DNA of 8,088 nucleotides from Clostridia bacterium (GCA_017432405.1 JAFRJF010000143.1:1-8088), one strand, 5' to 3'; positions 1-6,594 are shown, numbered from the stretch's first letter. Program-made: numbers and translations. The notes: generated by a model not told the origin, from the sequence alone.

Positions 1-62
1 CTTTCAATCAGCACGATAAGGTATTCTACCACAACGACCAGCATCTTTCTACGCTTTGACAT
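1..62 (-). CDS. N-terminal fragment of a leftward gene, hypothetical, possibly membrane-anchored
   Basis: This is a partial gene that leaves the window at its left edge. From an ATG at 62-60 the minus strand reads 20 codons without a stop: MSKRRKMLVVVVEYLIVLIE. A basic start (KRRK) is followed by a hydrophobic run (LVVVV, YLIVLI), which would fit an N-terminal membrane anchor or simply a buried beta strand; too little is visible to decide. The start is supported by a purine-rich AGAGGCGG about 9 nt upstream and by a perfect-consensus promoter pointing this way at 262-290. I do not recognise the family. It is divergent from the thioesterase at 362. Confidence 0.5.
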   Translation of the reverse strand, partial: MSKRRKMLVVVVEYLIVLIE

Positions 63-255
63 CCCGTGCACCGCCTCTCAGATGATGCGGTCTCGTTTCT
101 CGATTTGCGCGGTTTTGTCAAGTGTTGTCAGTTTGTTTGTTATTTTTTTGTTGCCTCCTTCCCTTTCCTCTTAAGTTGATGACATTGCCCTCTGGGGAAG
201 GCTTTTGAAAACCGCTCGTCTCCCCGAAAAATCAGTATTTGAAATAAAGCATCCT
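63..255 (-). promoter_or_regulatory. long 5' leader (about 190 nt) of the left-edge gene
   Basis: If transcription starts about 7 nt below the -10 box at 262-267, the leftward mRNA has a leader of roughly 190 nt before the ATG at 62. It contains a possible hairpin at 194-225 (outer GGGGA/TCCCC arms at 221-225 and 194-198, inner stem at 200-213). It also has a purine-rich AAGGAGG at 154-160 with no start codon in register, an A-rich single-stranded stretch (about 130-150), and a small ACCGC/GCGGT stem just before the gene's own ribosome binding site. None of this matches a riboswitch or T-box I can name. The 299 bases from 63 to 361 hold no convincing gene. Confidence 0.4.
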
Positions 256-261
256 GTAAAC

Positions 262-290
262 ATTATAGATGTAAAACCGCCTCCTGTCAA
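262..290 (-). promoter_or_regulatory. perfect-consensus sigma70/sigmaA promoter, leftward
   Basis: Read on the minus strand, TTGACA (290-285) and TATAAT (267-262) are separated by exactly 17 bp. All twelve consensus bases are present, which is unusual and implies a strong promoter or one held down by a repressor. It points to the left-edge gene at 62. Confidence 0.8.
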
Positions 291-300
291 TCATCCGCAC

Positions 301-329
301 TGGACAAAGCGCTTCAAATCGTGTATAGT
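301..329 (+). promoter_or_regulatory. sigma70/sigmaA promoter of the thioesterase gene
   Basis: TGGACA (301-306) and TATAGT (324-329) match the consensus at 5 of 6 bases each and are 17 bp apart. The expected transcription start is near 336, giving a leader of about 25 nt that carries GGAGGG at 349-354. It lies back to back with the leftward promoter, with 10 bp between the two -35 boxes. Confidence 0.75.
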
Positions 330-361
330 TATAGTCAAGAATCATAACGGAGGGATGAGCC

Positions 362-805
362 ATGCCTCAGAAGACCACCAGCGTTCAGATCGTGCTGCCC
401 CAGCATTGCAACGGATATAAGATTCCCCGCTTGTTCGGCGGGCAGATGATGGCCTGGATCGACGTCGTCGGCGGGGTGGCTGCGCGCCGCTATGCCAACA
501 GCGCCGTGACTACTGCCTGCATCGATAACCTCAGCTTCCTCGCCCCGGCTTACCTGAACGACACGGTGGTGCAGGAGGCGGAGGTCGTATGGACCGGGCG
601 TACCTCGATGGAGGTTCGGGTGGACAGCTATGTGGAGCGCCTGGACGGCAGCCGCGAGCGGGTGAACCGGGCCTATGCCGTCTATGTGGCACTGGATGAG
701 AACGACAAGCCCAAGGCGGTGCCTAACTTCATCCCCGAAACCGACGAAGACAAGCGGGAATACGCCGCAGCGGTGACACGCAGGCGGATGAGAATGGGGA
801 AGTAG
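362..805 (+). CDS. acyl-CoA thioesterase, hotdog fold (YciA/BACH family)
   Basis: This 147-residue protein belongs to the cytosolic acyl-CoA hydrolases of the YciA/BACH hotdog group, which cleave acyl-CoA to free acid and CoA. Residues 13-34 carry the family hallmark: PQHCNGYKIPRLFGG followed by QMMAWID. D34 is the likely catalytic Asp, and F25-G27 lie at the start of the long hotdog helix. Further family signatures are DNLSFL (55-60), GRTSMEV (79-85) and the C-terminal VPNFIPETDEDK. The length is typical for a single-domain member. The start is fixed by GGAGGG 7 nt upstream and by the promoter at 301-329. The ATG at 355 is out of frame. The gene stands alone and ends in a terminator, so its physiological substrate cannot be inferred from neighbours. 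The family is quite certain, chain-length specificity is unknown. Confidence 0.9.
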   Translation: MPQKTTSVQIVLPQHCNGYKIPRLFGGQMMAWIDVVGGVAARRYANSAVTTACIDNLSFLAPAYLNDTVVQEAEVVWTGRTSMEVRVDSYVERLDGSRERVNRAYAVYVALDENDKPKAVPNFIPETDEDKREYAAAVTRRRMRMGK

Positions 806-813
806 CCCCTGGC

Positions 814-861
814 GAAATGATCGGGCCGGATTGGCATCTGCCAACCCGGCCCGATCATTTC
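814..861. terminator. bidirectional intrinsic terminator between convergent genes
   Basis: A 16-bp perfect stem pairs 814-829 with 846-861. It is continued, after one A/C mismatch, by a 5-bp inner stem (831-835 with 840-844) and an ATCT loop. The core GATCGGGCCGG is GC-rich and both feet are AAAT/ATTT, so each strand gives a GC stem ending in U residues. It begins 9 nt after the thioesterase stop and ends 4 nt from the smsB stop, so it can serve both convergent genes. Confidence 0.85.
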
Positions 862-864
862 ATA

Positions 865-1788
865 TCACTTCAAGAACCCATTGATGATCTGCTCTTCTGC
901 CTCCTGCTCGGTCAGGCCCAGGGTCATCAGCTTGGTCAGCTGCTCGCCGGCGATCTTGCCGATGGCAGCCTCGTGCACCAGGGCGGCGTCCACGTCATTG
1001 GCCTCCAGCCCGGGCACGGCCAGTATGCGGCCGTTGTCCATGATGATGGAATCGCACTCGGTGTGGCCGTTGCAGGGGGCGTTGCCGACGATCTTCGCGT
1101 CGAAGCGCTGGTAGGAATCGTCCCGCGCCACGGACCGGGAGACCACGTCCGCGCTGGCCCCTGCGCCGTTGAGGCGCACGTCGTAAGTGCTCAGCGCCCG
1201 CTGGTGGCCGTGGGTCATCAGGCGCTCCCGAACCACCAGCTTCGCGCCGGCGGCCAGCTCGGCTACGGTCTTGCGGTCGGTGTCGTCCACGCCCTTGATC
1301 TGGGCCATCTCCATCTCCATGGTGCTGTTCTCGTCCATGTAGACCTCGGTGCCAGGGTTCAGAATGCGCTTGCCCTCGCCGTTGCCGGAGCCGTAGTGCT
1401 TTTCGACGTACTTCACCTTGGAGTTCTTGCCCACCCAGAAGCGGTGGATGCCGTCGTGCTCGGAATCCGCCTTGCCGCAGTTGTCGATGCCGCAGCCGGC
1501 GATGATCACCACGTCGCAGTCCTCGCCGATGAAGAAGTCGTTGTAGACCACCTCGGAAAGCCCGCTTTGGGTGAGCACCACCGGGATGTGGACGCTCTGG
1601 CGCTTCGTGCCCGGCTTGATGCGGATGTCCATGCCGCTGACGTCGGTCTTCGAGGTGATCTCGATGTTCGCGGTGGAGACCCGGCCCACGGACTGGCTGT
1701 TGCTGCGGATGTTGTAGGCCCCCTCGGGGATGCTGTGCAGGTCCGCGATCTCCGCCAGCAGCTGCTTCTGTATGCTGTCCAGCTTCAT
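865..1788 (-). CDS. smsB: SufB/SufD-like Fe-S cluster scaffold, minimal SmsB type
   Basis: This 307-residue protein is a short SufB/SufD-family scaffold. It works with the adjacent ATPase to assemble Fe-S clusters in the cytosol. It is far shorter than E. coli SufB (about 495) or SufD (about 423) and close to the archaeal/anaerobe form (Methanocaldococcus MJ0034 type, named SmsB). The C-terminal SufB core is clear: HTECDSIIMDNG (242-253), VHEAAIGKI (271-279), then QLTKLMTLGLTEQEAEEQIINGF. C245 aligns with the cluster-building Cys405 of E. coli SufB, and H272 sits at the SufD His360 position. Additional cysteines at 91, 99, 104 and 239 are visible. The ATG at 1788 overlaps the smsC stop (ATGA), with AGGTGG 6 nt upstream, so the pair is translationally coupled. 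A longer in-frame reading up to 2019 lies inside smsC and lacks support. Confidence 0.88.
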   Translation of the reverse strand: MKLDSIQKQLLAEIADLHSIPEGAYNIRSNSQSVGRVSTANIEITSKTDVSGMDIRIKPGTKRQSVHIPVVLTQSGLSEVVYNDFFIGEDCDVVIIAGCGIDNCGKADSEHDGIHRFWVGKNSKVKYVEKHYGSGNGEGKRILNPGTEVYMDENSTMEMEMAQIKGVDDTDRKTVAELAAGAKLVVRERLMTHGHQRALSTYDVRLNGAGASADVVSRSVARDDSYQRFDAKIVGNAPCNGHTECDSIIMDNGRILAVPGLEANDVDAALVHEAAIGKIAGEQLTKLMTLGLTEQEAEEQIINGFLK

Positions 1789-2525
1789 GCCTCGCCACCT
1801 CCGATCCTCCGGCAGCCCTGCATCGCCGAGGCGGTGCCCGTCAGCCGGGGCAGTATTTGGGCCCTGGGGCCCTGCATCGCCAGCGCGCCGCCCTGCAGCA
1901 CCACGATCTCGTCGGCGATGTTCAGTATGCGCTCCTGGTGGGAGATGATGATGATGGAGCTGTCCCGGATGTCCCGGCGCATGTCCTGGAATACCTGGAT
2001 CAGATTCTGGAAGGACCACAGGTCGATGCCGGCCTCCGGCTCGTCGAATATGGACAGCGCCGTGCCCCTAGCCAGCACGGTGGCGATCTCGATGCGCTTC
2101 AGCTCACCGCCGGACAGGGAAGCGTTGACCTCCCGGTTGATGTAATCCCGGGCGCACAGGCCCACGGCGGACAGGTATTCGCAGGCGTCCGACGGGGTGA
2201 TGTCCCGGCCCGAGGCCAGGCGCAGCAGGTCCAGAACCTGCAGGCCCTTGAAGCGCACTGGCTGCTGGAGGGCGAAGGAGATGCCCAGCCGCGCCCGCTC
2301 GGTGATGGACAGGGCGGTGATGTCCTGGCCGTTAAAAAGGATTGCGCCGGAGGAGGGCCTTTCGATGCCCATGATCAGCCGGGCCAGCGTGGACTTGCCG
2401 CCGCCGTTGGGCCCGGTGATGACCACCAGCCGGCCCGCCGGCACGGTGAGGCTGACGTCCCGAAGGATCTCGTGGGTCGCGTCGTTTTCGGGAACCTCGA
2501 AGGAGATGTGTTGCAGTTCGAGCAT
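1785..2525 (-). CDS. smsC: SufC-type ABC ATPase of Fe-S cluster assembly (SmsC)
   Basis: This 246-residue soluble ABC ATPase powers the SufB/SufD-like scaffold encoded next to it; no membrane domain is present here. Motifs in order: Walker A GPNGGGKST (38-46), Q-loop in FALQQP (85-89), signature LSGGELKR (137-144), Walker B with DEPEAGID (161-168, D161/E162), and H-loop H196 in IIISHQERI. The DEPEAGID and SGGELKR variants and the whole length are those of SufC rather than of transport ATPases. The start at 2525 has AGAGGAAAG about 8 nt upstream. It is the first gene of a two-gene unit with smsB (4-nt overlap); no sufS, sufU or sufE is in view. The C-terminal 30 residues are less conserved. 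The name sufC would be equally acceptable. Confidence 0.9.
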   Translation of the reverse strand: MLELQHISFEVPENDATHEILRDVSLTVPAGRLVVITGPNGGGKSTLARLIMGIERPSSGAILFNGQDITALSITERARLGISFALQQPVRFKGLQVLDLLRLASGRDITPSDACEYLSAVGLCARDYINREVNASLSGGELKRIEIATVLARGTALSIFDEPEAGIDLWSFQNLIQVFQDMRRDIRDSSIIIISHQERILNIADEIVVLQGGALAMQGPRAQILPRLTGTASAMQGCRRIGGGEA

Positions 2526-2563
2526 GTACGTTCTTTCCTCTTCTTTATTGCTGGTTGATCGGT

Positions 2564-2600
2564 AAATACTGATTTGTCGCAGCGCGACAAATCAGTATTT
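2564..2600. repeat. 17-bp perfect palindrome between malQ-glgP and smsC
   Basis: AAATACTGATTTGTCGC (2564-2580) is followed by a 3-nt spacer and its exact reverse complement (2584-2600). It starts 12 nt after the malQ-glgP stop and ends 39 nt before smsC. As RNA it would form a very stable hairpin, but no U-run follows on the minus strand beyond the TTT that closes the stem, so it is not a textbook terminator. It could attenuate or process a malQ-glgP/smsCB read-through message, or be a copy of a dispersed palindromic repeat. No convincing separate smsC promoter was found in the 87-base gap; a TTGTCG-16-TATTTA match inside the palindrome is weak. Confidence 0.7.
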
Positions 2601-2612
2601 GCACTCCGTTCG

Positions 2613-5600
2613 TTATATCCTTCTCCAAAGCTCCTCCCAGTATTCCGCGATGGTGCGGTCGCTGGAGAACTTGCCGGCGCCGGCGATGTTTTCAAGGCAC
2701 ATCTTCGCGAACGCCACCTTGTCCTTCGTGGCGCGGATGGCCTTCAGCTTCGCTGACATGTAGGATTCGTAATCCATCAGCAGGAAGTAGTGGTCCGGCT
2801 GGTGCCAGCTGGCACCCTCCAGAAGGGCCTTGCGCAGCTCGGCCAGGTCGCCTTCGTAAAGCTCTGCGCCCTTCTTGGGGGCGGGCTCGAAGGTGCCGTC
2901 TGCCAGGGCGTCGATGACCCGCTTGAGCCGCTTGTTGGCCTTGTACAGCTTCACCGGGTCGTAGGTGGCCTTCACCGCGTTGATCTCGTCCACCGTCGCG
3001 CCGAAGACGAAGTTGTTCTCGATGCCGGCCTGCTCGAAGATCTCCACATTCGCGCCGTCGTAGGTGCCCAGCGTGACCGCGCCGTTCAGCATCAGCTTCA
3101 TGTTGCCGGTGCCGCTGGCCTCGGTGCCCGCGGGGGAGATCTGCTCGGAGATGTCCGCCGCCGGGATGATGTGCTCGGCGTAGGAGCAGTTGTAGTTCTG
3201 CACGAACACCACCCGCAGCCTGTCGCTGGTGTCGGGATCGGCATTCACCATTTCCGCAATGTGGTTGATGAAGCGGATGACCGCCTTGGCCCGCCGGTAG
3301 CCGGGGGCGCTCTTCGCGCCAAAGATGAAGGCGGTGGCGGGGAAGTCCTTCAGCGTGCCATCCTTCAAGCCGTAGTAGATGTCCAGGATGGACAGCGCGT
3401 TGAGCAGCTGGCGCTTGTACTCGTGCAGGCGCTTGACCTGGACGTCGAAGACGAAGTGGGTGGGAATCTCCACGCCCTCCCGCTCCAGGATCAGCTCGGC
3501 CAGCTGGCGCTTCTTCTCGGCTTTGACCTCGATGAACTGCTCCGCCAGGTCGTCGTCGATCAGTGGCTTGAGGTCTTCTAGCGCGAACAGGTTTGTCAGG
3601 AAGGCGTCGCTTTCCAGCTTGTCCGCCAGCAGCGCGGTCAGCTCGGGGTTGCACAGGCCCAGCCAGCGGCGCTGGGTGATGCCGTTGGTCTTGTTGTTGA
3701 AGCGCTCGGGGTAGAGGGCGTACCACTCCTTGAATACGTCGTCCTTCAAAATCTGGCTGTGGATCGCGGCCACGCCGTTGGTGTAGCTGGAACCGTACAC
3801 GGCCAGGCTGGCCATGTGCACCCGCTTGCCTTCGTCGATGATGGCATAGGGCGCGGGGTCGGCCACCTTCGCCTTTTTGAGGTCCCGGTCCAGCTTCGTC
3901 TGGATGCGCTTGACGACCTTCACGAGCTCAGGCGACAGCTCGTTCATCAGCTTCAGGTCCCAGCACTCCAGCGCCTCGCGCATGACGGTGTGGTTGGTGT
4001 AGCGGAAGGTCCTGCGGGCGGTGGCGAAGGCGGTATTGAAGTCGTAGCCCTCGTTCATCATCAGCCTTATCAGCTCGGGAATGGCCATCGTGGGATGGGT
4101 GTCGTTGAGCTGGATGGCGTGGAAATCGGCAAAGCCGGTCAGGTCGTCGCCGTGGCGGTCGACGTAGGCGCGCAGCATGTCCTGCAGCGAAGCGCTGACC
4201 AGCACGTACTGCTGCCGCAGGCGCATCAGCTTGCCGGCCTTCATGGTGTCGTTGGGGTAGAGCACCTTGGTGATGTCCTCGGCGGCGTTCTTGCCCTTGC
4301 AGGCGGTGGCATAGTCCTGGTCGTTGAAGGCGTCGAAGTCGAATTCGTTGACGCTCTCGCACTGCCACAGGCGCAGCGTGCCGATGCTCCTGCGCTTGTA
4401 GCCGATGATGGGCATGTCGTAGGGAACGGCCCACACGTCCAACCCCTTCATGTGCACGAGCTGGGCCAGGTCATCCCGGCGCACGCTCCAGGGGTCGCCG
4501 AACAGGGTCCAGTCGTCCGGGTCCTCGCACTGGGCGCCGTTTTCGTCGAAGCTCTGCTTGAACAGGCCGTACTTGTAGCGCAGGCCGTAGCCGTCCAGCG
4601 GTATGTCGTGGGTGGCGGCGCTGTCCAGGAAGCAGGCGGCCAGGCGGCCCAGCCCGCCGTTGCCCAGGGCGGCGTCCTCGATGTCTTCCAGGTCGGCAAG
4701 GTCCACGCCCTTCAGCGCCAGGCGCTCCTTGACGTCCTTCAGCACGCCCATGGCGTACAGGTTGTTGTAAACCAGCCGGCCCATCAGGTACTCTGCGGAC
4801 AGGTAGGCGGCACGGCGGCTGTACAGCCGGTCGGAATAATCGTCGGCCCACTGCTGGGCGATATCCAGCATGGCGGCCTTGGCCACGGCGTCGTGCAGTT
4901 GGACGGTGCTGGCCCTTTCAAGGGTGGTGTGGGCGTCGCACATGGCGATCTTCTCGGCGCTGGCGATCAGCTCCGCGCCGGTGGCAGCCTTGACGGTGCC
5001 GCGCTGGCCCAGGCGGTTCAGGCGGCGGATGTGGGCCGCGATGGGGGCGTAGTCGGTCCGGGGCATGTGCCATAGCCAGTTGCCCCCGACGGTGCCGGGG
5101 AAGTTCATGCGGGCCCCGCTGTCCAACTCGAGCCAGTCCTGCATCGGCGCGACGACGGTGTCAGCGGGGGAGGTGAAGCCAGCGCACAGCAGGGCGTTCA
5201 GTATGTCGTCGCCGTCCTCGGGCATGCCCAGGACCTTGCGGGCGCGGGCCTTCGTCTTTTCCGGGGCGCTGGCCCACCAGCCCAGTGTGGTGTCGTTGTC
5301 GTGGGTGCCGGTGTAGACCACGCAGTTCTTCACGTGGTTCTCGGGCAGGTCGGGGCTGTCCTCGCCGTCGAAGGCGAATTGCAGCACCTTCATGCCGGGA
5401 TAGCCGCACCAGGCCAGCAGCTTCTTGGCCCGGGGCTTCACGTTGCCCAGGTCCTCGGCCACGATGTCCAGGTCGGGCAGGGCCTTGCGGATGCGGGTGA
5501 ACAGCTTGCGCCCGGGGCCGATCTCATACTTGCCGTTGCGGGCGGTCTTCTCCTCGGCGGGAATGGCGAAGTAATAGGCGAAGCCGATGAAGTGGTCGAT

Positions 5601-6458
5601 GCGCAGCGTGTCGAACAGCCGGCCCATGGCCCGCAAGCGCTCGATCCACCAGGCATAGCCGGTCTCGGCGTGCTTCTTCCAGTCGTACAGCGGGTTGCCC
5701 CAGCGCTGGCCGTCCTTCTGGAAGTAGTCCGGCGGCACACCCGCGATGCGGATGGGCTTGCAGTCCTCGTCCAGCTCGAACAGCTCGGGGTTCAGCCACA
5801 CGTCGCTGGAATCCTCGGCCACGTAGATGGGCATATCGCCCATGAGCTTCACGCCGTTCATGCGGGCGTAATCGTGCAGGCGCTGCCACTGGTCGAAGAA
5901 CAGGTACTGTCCGAAGAGGTAGAAGTTGACCTCGTCCGCCAGTTCCTTTTCGTACTTGGCCACGGCCTCGGGCTTGCGCAGGCGGATGTCCTGGTCCGGC
6001 CATTCCATCCACGAAATCTCGCCGAACTTTGCCTTGATGGCGCGGAACAGCGCGTAGTTGCGCACCCAGGAGTTGTCGGCCTCGAAGGCCGCGATCTCCT
6101 CGCCCAGGTCGTCAAAGGAGGCCTCGAAGGCCTTGCGCAGCAGCGCGTCGCTCTGGGCCTTCACCGCCTCGAAATCCACGTTGTCGTGGTACGGCAGGGG
6201 CTCATAGCTGCCCTTGGGCAGTATCCCCTCGGCCTCGAGCATGTCGAAGTCGATCATCAGCGGGTTGCCCGCAAAGGTGGAGGTGCTCTGGTAGGGGGAT
6301 TCCGCGTAGCCGGTGGGCCCGATGGGCAGCACCTGCCAGATGGTCATGCCCGCATCCCTGACGAAATCCACGAAGTCGTAGGCCGCCTGTCCCAGCGTGC
6401 CGATGCCGCCGCGGGAGGGCAGGGAGGTGATATGCAGCAGTACGCCGCTCTGTCTCAT
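2613..6458 (-). CDS. malQ/glgP: bifunctional 4-alpha-glucanotransferase (MalQ) / glycogen-maltodextrin phosphorylase (GlgP) fusion
   Basis: One open frame of 1281 residues joins two complete enzymes of cytosolic alpha-glucan breakdown. Residues 1-485 are a GH77 amylomaltase: GVLLHITSLPS at the start, ESPYQSTSTFAGNP (53-66), nucleophile D288 in LRIDHF, acid/base E335 in VAEDLG, and D387 in GTHDND. From about 505 to 1281 is a GT35 phosphorylase: YLSAEYLMGR (552-561), GNGGLGRLAACFLDS (599-613), QLNDTHPT (783-790), QVKRLHEYKRQLLNAL (1007-1022), and EASGTGNMKLMLNGA with PLP-lysine K1121. A short Ala-rich linker (about 487-515) joins them. The phosphorylase N-terminal segment looks somewhat shorter than in free enzymes. 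MalQ would disproportionate short maltodextrins into longer chains, on which GlgP releases glucose-1-phosphate. AAGGAG lies 9 nt before the ATG, and a promoter is at 6494-6522. No secretion signal is present. The gene is followed by the palindrome at 2564-2600 and then smsC. Confidence 0.93.
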   Translation of the reverse strand: MRQSGVLLHITSLPSRGGIGTLGQAAYDFVDFVRDAGMTIWQVLPIGPTGYAESPYQSTSTFAGNPLMIDFDMLEAEGILPKGSYEPLPYHDNVDFEAVKAQSDALLRKAFEASFDDLGEEIAAFEADNSWVRNYALFRAIKAKFGEISWMEWPDQDIRLRKPEAVAKYEKELADEVNFYLFGQYLFFDQWQRLHDYARMNGVKLMGDMPIYVAEDSSDVWLNPELFELDEDCKPIRIAGVPPDYFQKDGQRWGNPLYDWKKHAETGYAWWIERLRAMGRLFDTLRIDHFIGFAYYFAIPAEEKTARNGKYEIGPGRKLFTRIRKALPDLDIVAEDLGNVKPRAKKLLAWCGYPGMKVLQFAFDGEDSPDLPENHVKNCVVYTGTHDNDTTLGWWASAPEKTKARARKVLGMPEDGDDILNALLCAGFTSPADTVVAPMQDWLELDSGARMNFPGTVGGNWLWHMPRTDYAPIAAHIRRLNRLGQRGTVKAATGAELIASAEKIAMCDAHTTLERASTVQLHDAVAKAAMLDIAQQWADDYSDRLYSRRAAYLSAEYLMGRLVYNNLYAMGVLKDVKERLALKGVDLADLEDIEDAALGNGGLGRLAACFLDSAATHDIPLDGYGLRYKYGLFKQSFDENGAQCEDPDDWTLFGDPWSVRRDDLAQLVHMKGLDVWAVPYDMPIIGYKRRSIGTLRLWQCESVNEFDFDAFNDQDYATACKGKNAAEDITKVLYPNDTMKAGKLMRLRQQYVLVSASLQDMLRAYVDRHGDDLTGFADFHAIQLNDTHPTMAIPELIRLMMNEGYDFNTAFATARRTFRYTNHTVMREALECWDLKLMNELSPELVKVVKRIQTKLDRDLKKAKVADPAPYAIIDEGKRVHMASLAVYGSSYTNGVAAIHSQILKDDVFKEWYALYPERFNNKTNGITQRRWLGLCNPELTALLADKLESDAFLTNLFALEDLKPLIDDDLAEQFIEVKAEKKRQLAELILEREGVEIPTHFVFDVQVKRLHEYKRQLLNALSILDIYYGLKDGTLKDFPATAFIFGAKSAPGYRRAKAVIRFINHIAEMVNADPDTSDRLRVVFVQNYNCSYAEHIIPAADISEQISPAGTEASGTGNMKLMLNGAVTLGTYDGANVEIFEQAGIENNFVFGATVDEINAVKATYDPVKLYKANKRLKRVIDALADGTFEPAPKKGAELYEGDLAELRKALLEGASWHQPDHYFLLMDYESYMSAKLKAIRATKDKVAFAKMCLENIAGAGKFSSDRTIAEYWEELWRRI

Positions 6459-6493
6459 GTGCGTTCACTCCTTGTGGGAAATTGTTGCATACT

Positions 6494-6522
6494 ATTATAA
6501 AGAAAAATTAAGATTGAAACAA
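6494..6522 (-). promoter_or_regulatory. promoter of the malQ-glgP fusion gene
   Basis: On the minus strand TATAAT (6499-6494) lies 17 bp below TTGTTT (6522-6517). The -10 box is perfect and the -35 box matches 3 of 6 bases. The expected transcription start is near 6487, about 30 nt above the ATG at 6458, and the short leader carries AAGGAG. No clear operator palindrome or CcpA (cre) site was recognised. Confidence 0.65.
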
Positions 6523-6557
6523 GCGGTTTGTGTAAAGTAAGCATGGAAAACAGCGGT

Positions 6558-6594
6558 GCGGCCATCGGCTGTACCCATACAAGCCGATGGCCGC
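6558..6594 (-). terminator. hairpin terminator after the surface-protein remnant
   Basis: GCGGCCATCGGCT (6558-6570) pairs perfectly over 13 bp with 6582-6594 around an 11-nt loop. It begins 8 nt after the stop of the leftward remnant gene. On the minus strand the stem is followed by ACCGCTGTTTTCC, so the U tract is short and displaced. It also insulates the malQ-glgP promoter at 6494-6522 from upstream transcription. Confidence 0.65.

Noticed and set aside
116..121. TTGACA on the minus strand as a -35 box close to the left-edge gene
   Set aside because: No recognisable -10 box lies 16-18 bp below it (AAACGA at 17 bp), while a full consensus promoter exists at 262-290.
171..185. Tiny leader ORF on the minus strand (MSST)
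   Set aside because: The AGAGGG upstream is only 2 nt from the ATG, too close to work well, and the peptide has no regulatory codon pattern.
239..269. Second rightward promoter TTGAAA ... TATAGA upstream of the thioesterase
   Set aside because: The spacing is 19 bp and the match is weaker than the promoter at 301-329; the AT-rich bases also form the leftward -10 box.
205..420. 71-residue rightward frame across the control region
   Set aside because: It spans both divergent promoters and overlaps the thioesterase start in another frame, with no ribosome binding site of its own.
335..844. 169-residue leftward open frame opposite the thioesterase gene
   Set aside because: The plus strand encodes a complete hotdog thioesterase with promoter and ribosome binding site. 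The opposite frame shows no family features.
817..2145. 442-residue rightward open frame opposite smsB and smsC
   Set aside because: It is an antisense shadow of two clearly conserved genes in GC-rich DNA. Its composition is rich in Ala, Val, Leu, His and Gly without domains.
3759..5075. 438-residue rightward open frame opposite the phosphorylase half
   Set aside because: The translation is low-complexity Val/Gly/His/Gln-rich and mirrors the codon bias of the real gene on the other strand. No motif or ribosome binding site supports it.
5301..6500. 399-residue rightward open frame opposite the MalQ half
   Set aside because: This is an antisense shadow of a GH77 domain with intact catalytic residues, and it runs into the malQ-glgP promoter region.
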